Shown: positions 34,161 to 45,535 of the stretch, one piece after another
How positions within the stretch are numbered: the stretch's first letter is position 1
Layout: each line of letters starts with the position of its first letter
DNA from: Carettochelys insculpta
Lineage: Eukaryota; Chordata; Testudines; Carettochelyidae
Reading direction: 5' to 3'
Assembly: GCF_033958435.1 (NCBI RefSeq)
Contig: NC_134146.1
Coordinates: 27,488,501 to 27,552,500, forward strand
Length of the DNA stretch: 64,000 nucleotides
The notes under the pieces: generated by a model
What the model was told of the DNA's origin: nothing
Databases searched by the model: none
The model's input: the letters and a program-made list of their open reading frames with translations, nothing else
Made by a program: the position numbers and the translations under genes

Positions 34161-34973
34161 AGCTGTGATTTGGACTGTTCATTTTTGTTTTGGTTTGGTA
34201 TAGTATCTTATCTAACTACAACTAGGTTAACTTAATAGCTGCAGCAAGTATATATACAGCTTCATTCCTACACCCTGTCTCAGTAAGTGGTACTTTTATT
34301 CAGAGTCAAGCTGTAAAAAGAATCTTACCATTCACTTTGGCCAAGATCCTCTGTGGTATTTTGGCATCTAGCTCCCATTATTTTTAATGATTTTCATAGT
34401 CCCCTTCTTATAATCTTTCTTCAGGAAAGGGGGAAAATTATTCTTGACACTTTTTGGTGATTAATCATGAAGGAAAAGTACTCATACCCTTGTAACTTTT
34501 ATCCTGGATGAACTGATTGCAGATATTATTGTAGTCGTAGTCCAGTCCTTTAAAAAACAAGCACACTAAGCTGTTTGCCTTACTACAACAGTGACAATAA
34601 ATATCATCTATTTATTTTCTCCTTATATAAAACACTGTCTTCCCCTCCTCACTTTCTACTTTTTATTGCCACTCTTTGGCTCTCTGTGCACTTAATGAAA
34701 TGAGGTGCTAAAACAGAATGCTTTAAGTAAGGTGAGATGGTACTAGTGATTTAATATATGGAATCATACGAATTCCTTATTATTCTGTTGGGTGCTTTTG
34801 AAAATTTGAAAAAATAGTCTGAGTGACTTAGGCTTAAGGCCTCAAGCACCTAACTCTAAGTGATTTTAATGGACCTTATTGGTGTAATAGCTTAAATACC
34901 ATTTTCAAAATGACAGTCACTTAAGTGTTTCCATCTGATTAAAATTCACTGGGACTTTGCCTCCTATGTTGCT

Positions 34974-35098
34974 TAAGCTTTCGTGGGCAAAGACCCACTT
35001 CGTCAGATGGCATCTGATGAAGCTGATCTTTGCCCGCAAAAGCTTATGCTCCAAAATATCTGTTAGTCTATAAGGTGCCACAGGACTTCTAGTAGTTC
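34974..35098. repeat. SINE fold-back fragment
   Basis: Two 36-nt arms, 34974-35009 and 35011-35046, are near-perfect inverted copies (TAAGCTTTCGTGGGCAAAGA against its complement). The second arm continues as TGCTCCAAAATATCTGTTAG and AAGGTGCCACAGGACTTCT, the reverse complement of the SINE at 5540-5636. The right part is thus an inverted SINE and the left arm a forward tail piece. Confidence 0.75.
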
Positions 35099-35180
35099 AT
35101 GTTGCTTAAGAACTTTTGAAACTATTGCCCAAAAATCTTTACCCTGACCAAGTCAATGAGACTAACACCTGCTGACTCTT

Positions 35181-38100
35181 TGTTCTTCGAGTGCTTGCTC
35201 CTATCTGTTTAAGTTAGATGTACACACAAACATGTACATGGCTGTTGGAAAGATTTTCGCCTAGCAACTACCAGTTAGGTTGGCTGTGGAGTACCCTGGA
35301 GTGGTGCAGTTGCGGAGCCTATATATGACCCTGCTGACACGAGTCCCCTCCAGTTCCTTTCTTAGTGCCCAAGAGGCTGTTGGTATTGTGTCTATGTAAC
35401 TGTTGCTATGCCATGGCTTGCTAGCTTTCCTTGTGTAAATGGTTGTAAATAGTATACTTTATCATAACTATTGTTTCTAGTTAGTTATTGTTAGGCAGTC
35501 CTCAGTTAAGGAAGGTGTCTCCTTCTCTTGCCTTCTCCCCTACAGGGATTAGGGGCATGAAAAAAAACTCAAGGCTTTAAGCAGTGCAGTGCCAGCTTAA
35601 AGTCCATGTGAACAAGCAACCATCACGAGTCCTGCCTTCATTGTTTGGGTGATGCTCATCAGACAGATAAGAGCCGTATCTTCAGGGGTTTCAAGCCCTG
35701 GACTCATAAGCAGTGTGACTTTCAGCTCTGTCAGTTCCTCATGGAGTTGGCAATTCAACTTCCATAGCAGAGGTCTGCACTCTGTTCTTTGATGCGCAGC
35801 ATGCCATCCTGTGCTCCAGGCCTGGTGCTGAAGAAGAACTCATGTTGGCCGAAGCCTCTGGCATGGCACTGCTCTCGCTGTCCAGTGTGTCTCCAAGTTT
35901 CTAAGTCATTGGCACCAGTTCCGTTGACCTCAGCGCTGTCTGTGCATATGGCTCCAGATGCTCCCTGGGCCTGTGATCCTGATGCCCCAGTGTTACCTGT
36001 ATCAAGCTCAGTCCTCCTGGATTTGTCCAGAGGTGATCTGGTGCCGGCTGGCCCTTTGTCTGTACCTGATAAACACTGGGTGGTTCAAGGACTTATTGAG
36101 ATGATGAGCTCCCTGGCGCAGACTGAGGCCCTTGCCCCTCATTGCACCTCCAGGGTAAGCTTGCTCTTTGGGCTGTGCCTGTTCAGGTTTACCATGGGCC
36201 ATCTGCATCTTCAGTTTATGAGCCTTCCTTTCAGGTTTTTCACAACCCTCCAGAGTGTTCACCAAATGCATGACAGTAGAAGCCACCTTCCTACAATGTA
36301 ACAGCATCAAGGTGCACCCATATATGGATGACTGGTTTCTGCGGGGTCATTCATTCTGCCAGGTGCAGGCTAAGGTGGCTTTCACCAAGGAAACTCTGGA
36401 CAGGCTGAGTCTCTTGCTCAATCCAGCAAAGTCCTCACTAGTCCTGACTCATCACATAGAGTTTATTGGAGTGGTCCTCGACATTGTCCAGTCCAAAGCG
36501 CTTCTTCCCCATCATCACTTCCAGGCTGTTGCTCAACTCCTACATTCCTTGTCTGAATTCTCAGTCACCACAGTCCGCACATGCCTCCATCTAATGGGCC
36601 ATATAGCTGCAGAGATATACATGGTATCAAGTTCTGACTTCATCCTCTTCAAGCATGGTTGGCTTTGGTGTATTGTCCCAGCTGGGATGGCATAGACATG
36701 GTAGTCAGGGTGCTGCGACCGATCTCTGATGCCCTGTGCTGGTGAATGAGTCCACAGAATGTTCTCAGCAGCATTCTCTTTCACACCCCTCATTCTCGTG
36801 TCCCTGGTGACAGATGCATCCACTTTGGGCTGCGAGCCCCAACTGGGGCATCTGACGACTCAGGCAGTGTGGTCAGCAGATAAGTTATCTCTCCACATCA
36901 TGTGCAGGCTTCTGACCATTCATCTGACTTATCTGGCCTTTCTACCTTATTTCCTCTGCTGATGTGTAGCGGTTCTAATGGACAACACTATGGCCCTGTA
37001 TTAAACCAGCTAGCAAGGGTACACTCCTTCTTGCTTTGCTGTTAAGCTCTGTGCCTGTGGGAACTCTGCATAGCCCACTGTAGCTACCTGGAGGCCTCCT
37101 GTCTCCTGGGGGTCCAGAGCCAGCTGGCAGACCACCTCCCATTGACAGTTTGTCACTCATGAGTGCACAATGCCTGTGGACATCCTTCACTCTGACTTCC
37201 AAAATTTGGGCTTTCCCCATCTAGACTTTCATTCCAGAGCAACTGCAAGTGTCCCAGGTTCTGCTCCTTCTGGGGCCTCCACCCAGGTTCCTTAGCGGAC
37301 ACATTCCTCATTCCATGGACCCCAGGGCTACTCTACACTTTTCCTCCACTTTCCCTTATGCACAAGGTGGTCCTCAGGGTTCACAGGGACTAGGCAGACA
37401 TAATGCTCATAGCCCTGCCTTGGGCTCATCAGGACTGGTACGCCGCACTGATGGAGCTCGCTGTGCTTCCACCCATTTGACTCACCCTGCTTCTGGACCT
37501 CATTATTCAGAACCACATTCCCCTCCACCACCCAGCTCTCTGGTCCCTTCACCTCATGGTGTGGTGAATTTGTGGTTGAATCCTGTCGAGCTGGAATGCT
37601 TGGAGTTGGTGTGGCAGGTCTTCCTTATTAGCTGCAAGCTGTCTACACGGAACTCGTACCTGACCAACTGGACATGCTTCTCCTGTTGGTGCAGCCAGTG
37701 CAATCTCGTACCAGGTGGTAGACTTCCTTGTTTCCCTGAAATGGCAGGGCTTGGCTTCTTCCTCCATAAAGGCTCACCTGGCAGCCGTCTTGGCCTTGCA
37801 TCTCAGGGTGGGTGGGCAATATGTTTTTGTGCATCCTATGTGGGGGTGGGTTCTCCAGGGCATGGACCACCTCCAGCTGTTGGTTCATTCACCATTTCCA
37901 GCCTGGAACCTTAACCTGGTGCTCCAGGTGCTAATGGCCCCCACTTTTACCTTGGGCCATTTGTTCCCTCCTCTACCTCGCCAGGAAAGTAGCCTTCCTT
38001 GTGGCCATCACCTCTGCCAGAAGGGTGTCTGAACTTCAGGCCCTCATGTTGGGGCCCCCGTACATGCTGTTCCGTTAGGACAAGGTCCAACTCTGCCCTC

Positions 38101-38690
38101 ATCCAGCTTTCTTGCCAAAAGTGGTCTCCAGCTTCCATACCATTTTTCTTCCTCTTTTCTACCCTAAACCTCATAGCTCCCATCAGGAGTAATAGCTGCA
38201 TTCTCTTGAGACAGGCACTTGCCTTATACATCGAATGGACCAAGCTCTTCTGCAAGACCTCTCAGCTCTTTGTGGCTGTTGCTCAGTGCATGAAGGGGCT
38301 TCTGGTTTTGTGTTCAGCCCATCTCTTTCTGGATCATGTTCTGTATACAGACATGCTATGACCTTGCTACAGTTTCTTTGCTGCCTGTTATGGTCCATTC
38401 TATGCAAACTCAGGCCTCTTCAATTGCCTTTTTGGACCATGTGCTTCTCCAGGTCCTCTGTACACACTTTTATGTCTCACTGTGCTACTCTGCAGCAATC
38501 TAGATGGGATGCAGCCTTCAGGGACATCGTCCTTGAGTCAGCCATGCATTGACTCCACAGCCAACCCAATTGATAATTTCTAGGGCAGAAAATTTGTGTC
38601 AGCCATGCATGTATGTGCACACATCTAACTCAAATAGATATGAGCAACACATCTGGAAGAGCAACAGTATAATGGTGGGTAACCATTTTC
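35181..38690 (+). mobile_element. DIRS-type tyrosine-recombinase retrotransposon (decayed)
   Basis: The ends are inverted repeats: TTGCTCCTATCTGTTTAAGT at 35194 is answered near 38630 by the complement of CAAATAGATATGAGCAACAC. Frames in order on the + strand: a gag-like frame (35789-36301); a reverse transcriptase piece with the YMDDW motif at 36321-36335 followed by LLNPAKSSLV and EFIGVVLD; an RNase H piece with TDAST at 36810; and a tyrosine-recombinase region (37715-38550) with SSSIKAHLAAVLALH, a HP-x-GWVLQG-like block and VSELQAL. Reverse transcriptase, RNase H and tyrosine recombinase with inverted ends and no integrase define DIRS. Several frameshifts and stops break the frames, so it is inactive. 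No target duplication is visible, as usual for DIRS. Confidence 0.85.
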
Positions 38691-38758
38691 TCCAGTAGGC
38701 CCAGGATGTGACCCCTTATACAAAGCCAGTAAATGAGTAAATACTGTCAACCCTAAGG

Positions 38759-38969
38759 TTTTTGTGACATAGTTTACGTAGTAGAAGGAGGTCACGCTGA
38801 GAATATAAGCTCAGTTAACACTTGCATATGTTTGGCTTGATCTACAGTCCTAGGTATTATAATGCCAGATTTTTATAATCTAACTCTTTTTCATGAAGGA
38901 AGCTTTTACTCAACTTCACTTATAAAGATTTTTCCCTTGATCTTTCACTGCTGAAATCATATTTTGAAT
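38759..38969 (+). repeat. Diverged direct repeat, copy B
   Basis: The segment starts GTTTTTGTGACATAGTTTAC and continues GAGGTCACGCTGAGAATATA and ACACTTGCATATGTTTGGCT to about AAATCATATTTTGAATT, matching copy A at 33953. It begins about 70 nt after the DIRS right end and ends about 270 nt before the terminal exon. Confidence 0.8.
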
Positions 38970-41900
38970 TACTGAATTAGTATTGTAGGTAGAGGAGGCT
39001 GTAACATTCCATACAAGAAGGATGCTATTTTATTATACATTGTCAATATTTATAGTATGTCTATTATGTCTTCAGATTAAATCTTTGCTGTGAAGGAATT
39101 AATGAAGCACAATCCTGTAGTCTTTTTCTATGCAAACTTCCTCTTGATTTTAATGAACAATTTATATCAGGTTGAGATTGCTTTAAAGAACTAAATGAAA
39201 ATGCTAAATTAATTTTCTTTCTGCCTGCTTCCATTTCTAGATCATACTAAAGAGAAAAGGACAGTGTGCTTGGATAGAGAAAAGGACACAAGCATTAGCC
39301 ATAATGTATATACCGTCAAGCCACCCACACAAACTCCCTCAGCAGTAAGACATCCACATACTGCATGTTAACAAGATGAAACAACAACTTGGAAATCCAC
39401 TGCACACTGTTGCCTATATACTTTGTACATTGAATTGATATTTGTGCTGAGGTGATCTTACCGTCTAAATCTACAACATTGTCTATCTTTTCTAGCACAG
39501 AGGTATGCCTATATATTTCAATATGCATACATAGTCTATTTCCTACATAATCATGTATGTCATCTTGAAAAGACAGACTATGATGTAATCACAAAACTAT
39601 TATGTATTGGTACGTCTGTAGACCAAGATATAATTTTTTAAAGTAAGTTTATTTCTTTCAAGGTTTACAAATAACGAAGGTGCACCTTGTATTTAAAATT
39701 GCCATTATAGACGAGAGCGTGCATGCACAGTAATTTTTGTTTTAAGAGTAATATTTTTAATGTAATAGATTGTAAGAAGTGGTAAGGGAGGTATCTGACA
39801 GAGATGAATGTGCCAAGCAAAACCACAACTGTGTATATTTTAAAGCACATCAATGGCTTTAAGTACCATGTTGTTAAGGATTCTCATGAAGTGCCATAGA
39901 CTGTACATCAAAGTAGAGTATTATTTCTGCAGTGTTATTTTCAGAGCCACATTTTTTCTTATGTTGTTTGTACTATTCAGTCAAAGGCACCGTGCTGTTT
40001 CAAAACCAAAGCTGTCTCAGAAATGGCCCATTGTACCTTTAAATAAAAATAGAGAAGAGAAAAACATACTATCATTACAGATTAACACATACTGGACATA
40101 TAAATATATATTAAAACTATCTTAAGGTGTTGTAGTGTAATATTTATGCATATTATACTCAATAACTCAGTATACAAAAGGGAAAGGCCATTTCTGAGAC
40201 ACAATAACAAAAAAGTTTGAGGAGCTTATTTTGCTTCTATTTATAGCCTCTGTCAAAAGTCAAAAGACTATAACTGCTTTGTAGAGATGGTTTTCACTTT
40301 TGTTTGTTTCATCAAAGTCACGCTTCCAAATAGTGACTCTAAACAAAGAAGAAAGAAGCACTGACATCAGATGCATGATAAACCAAAATATGAAAAAACT
40401 GAGATGTTAATTAGTATAGAAATTGGGTAGGTTAAATACCCAGATGAGTTTTATGTGATTTTTTTTTCAGATTAACTGCTCATAGCCTTAGAAAGCCTTT
40501 ACAAAATAATAATAAAAATAGATGTGCATTCAAGTTTTTAAGAACGGATTCATCCAAAGGAATTCCTTTTTGTGGTTTGGATGTTGCAGTTAGTAAAGGA
40601 TATTTTTGCTCTGTTCAGCAAACTGCTGAAGTGGGGGCCAGGTCACTGGTAGTATAGCATGGAGTGGAAGAAGTGAGAGTTCAGTTATAGAACTTTCCAT
40701 ACTTCCAAGTTTACTTCAAGTTTTTATGCTTGAGAGAGATGCTTTCTAGTTTAAGAATGATGTGTTGATTTTACTGATTGTACTGTACATCTATTAAAGC
40801 CTTAGATTATTACATTACGGGTTGAAACCCATACCAATGTAATTTCAATTGTGTTAAGAAAGTATAGATGAATTCACATGTTATTGTAGTTACTTACATT
40901 ATAGAATATTGCTTATTTTTTCTTGTTAAAATATAGTTTTTATTTCATACATTTATTAGATCATTTTCATTTTCTATTACCAGTTGAATACCATTTCAGT
41001 TTATAGAATTTTGTTTTATTAGATTTTACTGATGACTTTTTCAAAATACAAAAAATAAAAAAAATTAAAATGTAGGTTTTTTCTTCATAACATATTCAGT
41101 TTTGAATTTACATGTAGTGTCATGAGTATTTGTATTATTGTTAACTAAATGATTTATATTTTACTGATTTAATATTACAATGTAAGAACGTCGGTCATTG
41201 TTAGTTCTTGTCTAGTTTTCATTAAAAGAACAAAGATCTTTTATATGGATATCTTATAATTATATAATCATTGCTAAGTAAGAAGTTCAGTTGTTGCTAT
41301 TGCAACAATCCTGGCAGACAATTGAATAATATTTTGATGATTTATTTTGTTTGTAATTAGTTATTATAAGAAAATCTAGTTCCTAGATATTAGAATAAAA
41401 TTTATTTTCTACTGTATCCATTTCAAATGTTAAAATATTGTTTAAATATTTTTGAAATCCCTGAATATCAGGCCTTGTTATAAATAAGCTGCATAATCAA
41501 TAGATCAAGGGACTTTTTGTTGATAATCCAAATACTCAAAGTTTACGTAACAAGAATTAAAGCGTGTGTGCAAACTCTTGAGGGTTGATTATGCTGCAGT
41601 ATAGCATGTGGGAACGTATAGAGAGAAGGTTGACTTTTTGCACTTCTGTATATAGTCAAAAAAGAGAGAAACCTGTATAATAGTAAGATCTTATTTTGAA
41701 TAAAAATGTCTATAATTACAAGGAGTTTTGTTAAGGCTAATAAAATGACAGGCTGAACAAAATTGCTTGCAAAAGTGGCACAGAGTTAGCACTCCATACC
41801 CCTTCAAAAAAGTTGCTTTGCTTTATGTGGACAGCTTGTAGTTTGCCAGGATTTTTTCAGCTGGAAAGATATACCATCCTTCCAAGATCTCATGACTGAC

Positions 41901-42040
41901 AAAAGCTCCACTGGTTCAAATCTGCCTGAAAATCATTATTATAAAAAAATTTAATAAACAGGTACTTCAAACCATCAAGGTGAAATCATGGATTAAATAT
42001 TCCGTACATTATTCAAAAACTACTGCATGTTTAAAGTATC

Positions 42041-42086
42041 AAAAACAACAAAAAAACAACAAAAAAACAAAAGCAAAAAAAAACAA
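42041..42086. repeat. A-rich simple repeat in the 3' UTR
   Basis: A tract of A runs separated by single C residues (AAAAACAACAAAAAAACAAC and similar) inside the terminal exon. Confidence 0.85.
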
Positions 42087-42617
42087 TCAACAACTATATT
42101 AAGGATATATGCTAATCAAAGCAGTTTCTGACAATTTCAGTGGTTTATTGTTCACAAAACAAGGATCTTCAAATATTGACTTTCACAAAAATTAAATCAT
42201 GAACAGGCAAACCAAACAGCACACTGTAGCTGTAGTTATGTGATTATTTTTATTGTAATGGTCCTGTTCTTTTAGCAGGTGAAAAACAAAAGCCTATTAA
42301 ATATTGCTCTTTGAATGAGAAGCACTCAAGAAATCATGCGATTATGTAAGCCAAAGCTGGAAAGATAAATTATTAGGCCATTATTTTTATCTGGAAAATT
42401 GAGTATTCGCACTTGATTAATTAATAATGTTGCATTTACTTGCAACCCTGCAACTTTCATCTGCTGAAAGGACAGATGTGCTTGGTTTTACTATTATGTA
42501 ATCACAGACTTACGTTTTGCTTGTAGTTGCTGCAAATTATGTACTCTGTCCTGGGCTGCAATTTGTTTCCATGCTTATTTTATTATTACTGCTATAGTTG
42601 ACCTTGCTGTATGGAAA

Positions 42618-42642
42618 AATAAAGTGAAATTGCCCTAATAAA
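42618..42642 (+). terminator. MBNL1: Tandem MBNL1 poly(A) signals
   Basis: AATAAA occurs at 42618-42623 and again at 42637-42642, 19 nt apart. A U/GU-rich stretch follows (about 42645-42715, including GTTGTTTTGGTTTGTGTAC). Together these give a strong canonical cleavage and polyadenylation region. The true cleavage position is probably 10-30 nt after one of the two signals. Confidence 0.75.
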
Positions 42643-42954
42643 ACTTCTCTTTCTTAATTATATTTTTCTATTTCAGATTAAAAAGTTATGTTGTTTTGGT
42701 TTGTGTACATTTTAATGGATTCACATATTTATGTCCAAGGGGGAATTATGTAATCGAAAAGATTATTATATGCTGTCATATTTTGTTTTCACAAAATACA
42801 CCATATTACAGATGCAATACAGTTCATGAAGTAAATGGCTACATCCAAAGCAGATACTTGCAATCTTTTACAGACCTTTCCCATGCATTAAAGAACATGT
42901 ATTTTCTGACTTCATGGATTCTGGCTTTAAAATCTATGAAACTATGGCTTTGAT

Positions 42955-43170
42955 AATCTGGTCTAACTTTCCCTATAATATGGGCCAGACAGCCTAATCC
43001 AATAAATTCTACTTGTAACATCTGTTGTAGCCATAGCATATATTTAAGAAAGATATCCAGTCTAGGTCTAAAGAACTCCGCTGTTGAAGAATCCCTAGCT
43101 CCAGTGGTTACCCATTATCCTGATAGTTAAAAATGCACACCTTATTTCTAGTCTGAATTTTTGTAGCTTT
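42955..43170 (-). mobile_element. Old CR1/L3-type LINE fragment (reverse strand)
   Basis: Words such as GGGCCAGACAGCCTAATCCA, AGATATCCAGTCTAGGTCTA, GAAGAATCCCTAGCTCCAGT and CACCTTATTTCTAGTCTGAA match, from memory, the 3' region of ancient reptile CR1 elements in reverse. A related piece lies at 45536-46170. It is highly diverged and non-coding now. Confidence 0.6.
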
Positions 43171-43261
43171 AGCACACATATATGTCATAAAAATAAAGTA
43201 TTAGAAGCAGATTATTTCCCTAAAGGTTATTTCTGTTTCTAAGAATCATATTTATTCAGTA

Positions 43262-43568
43262 CAGGTTGAACTTCTGTAGTCCAGCACCCTTGGGAGCTGA
43301 CAGGTGCAGAACCAGAGAAGTTGCTGAACTGTAGGTGGTGAATATTGTCTAACAGCACTACTAACACTTCTATTGCTTAGTGGGCTCTTAGAAGACATTT
43401 AGGGATAAATTAGAACTAAATAAGAACACAGACCAGAGAGCCAGGACTAGTGGCTGTAAAACCTTATGAGTGTGCCTGGAACTTGGCCCCACCCATGATA
43501 AGTAGCCATCTGACTAACTAAAATCACGCCAGACCACGGATGTTACCAGACTAGAGAGGTTCAACCCA
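43262..43568. mobile_element. TA-flanked MITE (CAGGTTGAA family), copy 2
   Basis: The 307-nt element starts CAGGTTGAACTTCTGTAGTC and ends GACTAGAGAGGTTCAACCCA, with TA on both sides (43260-43261, 43569-43570). Its interior is the reverse complement of that in copy 1 at 6647, for example AAGACATTTAGGGATAAATT. It is non-autonomous. Confidence 0.78.
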
Positions 43569-44011
43569 TAGTAAATGGTTGAGGATTTTGTCTATTCAGT
43601 GTTTGTATACATTCAAGACATGAGGCCAACTGGCTGGCTGTGCAGAAAGGAGAGGAACCATTTGATACGGGATCAATCAGGCCCCAACTTTATTATTAGA
43701 TATTCAGAGCTACATGTACAGTGCAGGAAATCTTCCTTGGTTTAGTATTGTCCCATTAGCCTGCTCCATGAATAGCGGGAGGGTCCCAGCCCCTTTCCAG
43801 CAGTTTTATGCCGCTTCCCCACTACTTCTTCCAAACCAACAAAGATTGCTTACCCTCCTCCTCTGAGCCATCAAGAACCTCTCTTCTTCAGCCAGACTGC
43901 CCAATATCCCACCAACCCCAGCTTAAAATGCAGGGTAGTGAATCATGCCAAACATTTTGAAGTAGCACTCCCCTGGAACATTGAAAAATTGATGTCATTC
44001 TTCAGCATTGG

Positions 44012-44033
44012 TACCCCCCCCACCCACCCACCC
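44012..44033. repeat. C-rich simple repeat
   Basis: A short (CCCA)n-type tract, CCCCCCCCACCCACCCACCC. Confidence 0.85.
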
Positions 44034-44503
44034 AGGCAAATACTAACATCTTATCACTTACCCACATTGGGATAAAGCCTAACTGTATCCCTGTAGGGCC
44101 TTCCATTAGCCAGGTCTTGTTTTAAATTACTTTGGTTTGAGTTTTTTAATTATGAACATTTTTGACGCCTGGGAACACAGGCTCATAGGGCTGTCCACAG
44201 TCAAGCAGAACATGGCCTTTGCATGTGGGAGTAGCTCCACGTTTCGCTCCGCTCCTGTGCCCATGCTTTAGCTGCAGAACCCCTCATGCAAATCAGGTCA
44301 TGTGTCAGTTTGGGATGTGAGCTGGCCATTGTCCAATAGGGATTAAGCATTCATCTTGCAGATAGTCACAGCCAGAGCTTCCTGTTCCCACATGGAATAG
44401 CATTGGGCATGCCTGGATTGCCACAGGTTCTGGTTGATAGTTGACCAGCCATTTGTTATGCAGTGTTTTGGTCAGGCTGGTCCCAGCGTATCAGAGATAC
44501 AAG

Positions 44504-44936
44504 GGCTATGTCTACACTTACAAAAAACTGTGAAATGTCCATGCTAATGGCCAAATCAAAGAATACTAATGAGGCACTGAAATTAATATTCAGTGCCTCA
44601 TTAGCATTCTGTCAGCCATGACACTTTGAAATTGCCACATTTTGCTCTCCCACAGTTTGTCTGCATGGGGGTCCTTTACGAAAGGACGTTGCTAACATCA
44701 AAATCCCCTGATTATCTGATAGGAATAAGGGGATTTTGATCTTGGCAGGGTCCTTTCGAAACAGACCCCCATGTAGACAAGCCACAGGTGAGCGAAACGT
44801 GGCACTTTTGAAGTTCCATGGCTGGCGGCATGCTAATGAGGTGCTGAATGTTCAGTTCAGTGCCTCATTAATATTCTTCCATTTGGCCATTAGGGTGGCC
44901 ATTTTTTAAGTTTTTTTTGTAAGTGTAGACACTGCC
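44504..44936. mobile_element. Fold-back MITE, full length (433 nt)
   Basis: It starts GGCTATGTCTACACTTACAA and ends TTGTAAGTGTAGACACTGCC. The halves are inverted copies about a centre near 44715, with inner hairpins CTAATGAGGCACTGAAATTA and CAGTGCCTCATTAGC. AAG flanks both sides (44501-44503 and 44937-44939), a 3-bp duplication. It has the same structure as 15583-16017 and 61837-62266. Confidence 0.88.
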
Positions 44937-44944
44937 AAGGTGGA

Positions 44945-45020
44945 TGAGATTATAGCTTTATTGGACCAGCTTCTGGTGGTGAGAGAGAGAAACTTTCAAG
45001 CTTACAAAATCAGCAGACCT
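44945..45020 (+). repeat. SINE body fragment
   Basis: GCTTTATTGGACCAGCTTCT followed by GGTGGTGAGAGAGAGAAACT and TTCAAGCTTAC matches the body module that appears inverted at 26530-26600. An inverted piece (CCAATAAAAGGCATGACCTC) lies further on at 45379-45418. Confidence 0.5.
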
Positions 45021-45535
45021 AAGGAAGAGCTCTTTGTAAGCACTTCTTCAATAGAAGTGCCAGGGTGACACATGGGGGGAGTACACAGGGGGTTACATGA
45101 ACCCCCAGCGTCTGACCCCCCTGCAATCAACATTAGCACTGTGCCACTTCCATGACTATGGGGGCAGTCCCATCCTGTCCCTGAGTAGTGCAAGCTTCCT
45201 AGTTCACACTGCTCTCCAGGGGAGGGGCAGGACTGTTCCAGCCCTCACCAGAAGTGGTGCAGTGCTTCCAAAGGAAGAGGTTGGGGAGGGAGGGAGGATC
45301 AAAGGCAGGGCAGGGACATGTGGCTGGGGATCCTCCCGCCCCCAGAATTTCCCTCACCAGTCACCACTGGAAGTCGATCCAATAAAAGGCATGACCTCAC
45401 CCATTTTGTCTCAAGGATATGCAGGCACTTGAACTTATGTGAAAGGTACATTAATTTGCCAACAGTGTTGCTTAGCCCTCTACTAAAATTCCAGCACACA
45501 CAAAGCCTATGTGTGGAAGCTGCAGTGAAACTTAA

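Larger units (their letters stand above)
32577..39240 (+). other. MBNL1: MBNL1 last intron
   Basis: A 6.7-kb intron from GTAAGT to CTTCCATTTCTAG. It contains a diverged direct repeat (33953-34160 and 38759-38969), an old fold-back repeat near 34795-34960, a SINE hairpin at 34974-35098 and a decayed DIRS element at 35181-38690. Open frames between 35.8 and 38.6 kb belong to the DIRS element, not to MBNL1. Confidence 0.75.
1..42660 (+). other. MBNL1: MBNL1 gene, 3' portion (transcription unit, partial)
   Basis: This is the transcribed span of a muscleblind-like 1 gene that enters from the left. Eight consecutive exons with GT/AG boundaries join in frame into 284 residues ending in KYVTQM, the usual MBNL1 C-terminus. 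MBNL1 is a CCCH zinc-finger RNA-binding protein that binds YGCY motifs and controls alternative splicing, RNA localisation and stability. Sequestration of it by CUG repeats is central to myotonic dystrophy. Only zinc fingers 3 and 4 are present here. The start-codon exon with fingers 1 and 2 and the following linker exon must lie upstream. MBNL1 is preferred over MBNL2 and MBNL3 because of the linker, the SILCMTPATSV cassette and the C-terminus as I remember them. The right end is estimated from tandem poly(A) signals. Confidence 0.95.
39241..42660 (+). other. MBNL1: MBNL1 terminal exon, mostly 3' UTR (right end estimated)
   Basis: The exon follows CTGCTTCCATTTCTAG. In transcripts with the 75-nt exon it is wholly 3' UTR. 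If the 95-nt exon joins directly to it, the frame reads IILKRKGQCAWIEKRTQALA and 15 more residues to TAA at 39346-39348. The length of about 3.4 kb and the AT-rich sequence suit the long MBNL1 3' UTR. TGTATATA words (for example at 39305 and 41649) match the Pumilio consensus. Earlier poly(A) signals are ATTAAA at 40793 and AATAAA at 41699. The main site is probably after the tandem AATAAA at 42618 and 42637. An A-rich (A/C) tract lies at 42041-42086. No transposon is recognisable inside, consistent with functional sequence. Confidence 0.8.

Noticed and set aside
35789..38552. A cluster of open frames of 100-220 codons suggesting a multi-exon gene
   Set aside because: The forward frames carry decayed DIRS reverse transcriptase, RNase H and tyrosine-recombinase motifs, and the reverse-strand frames are shadows.
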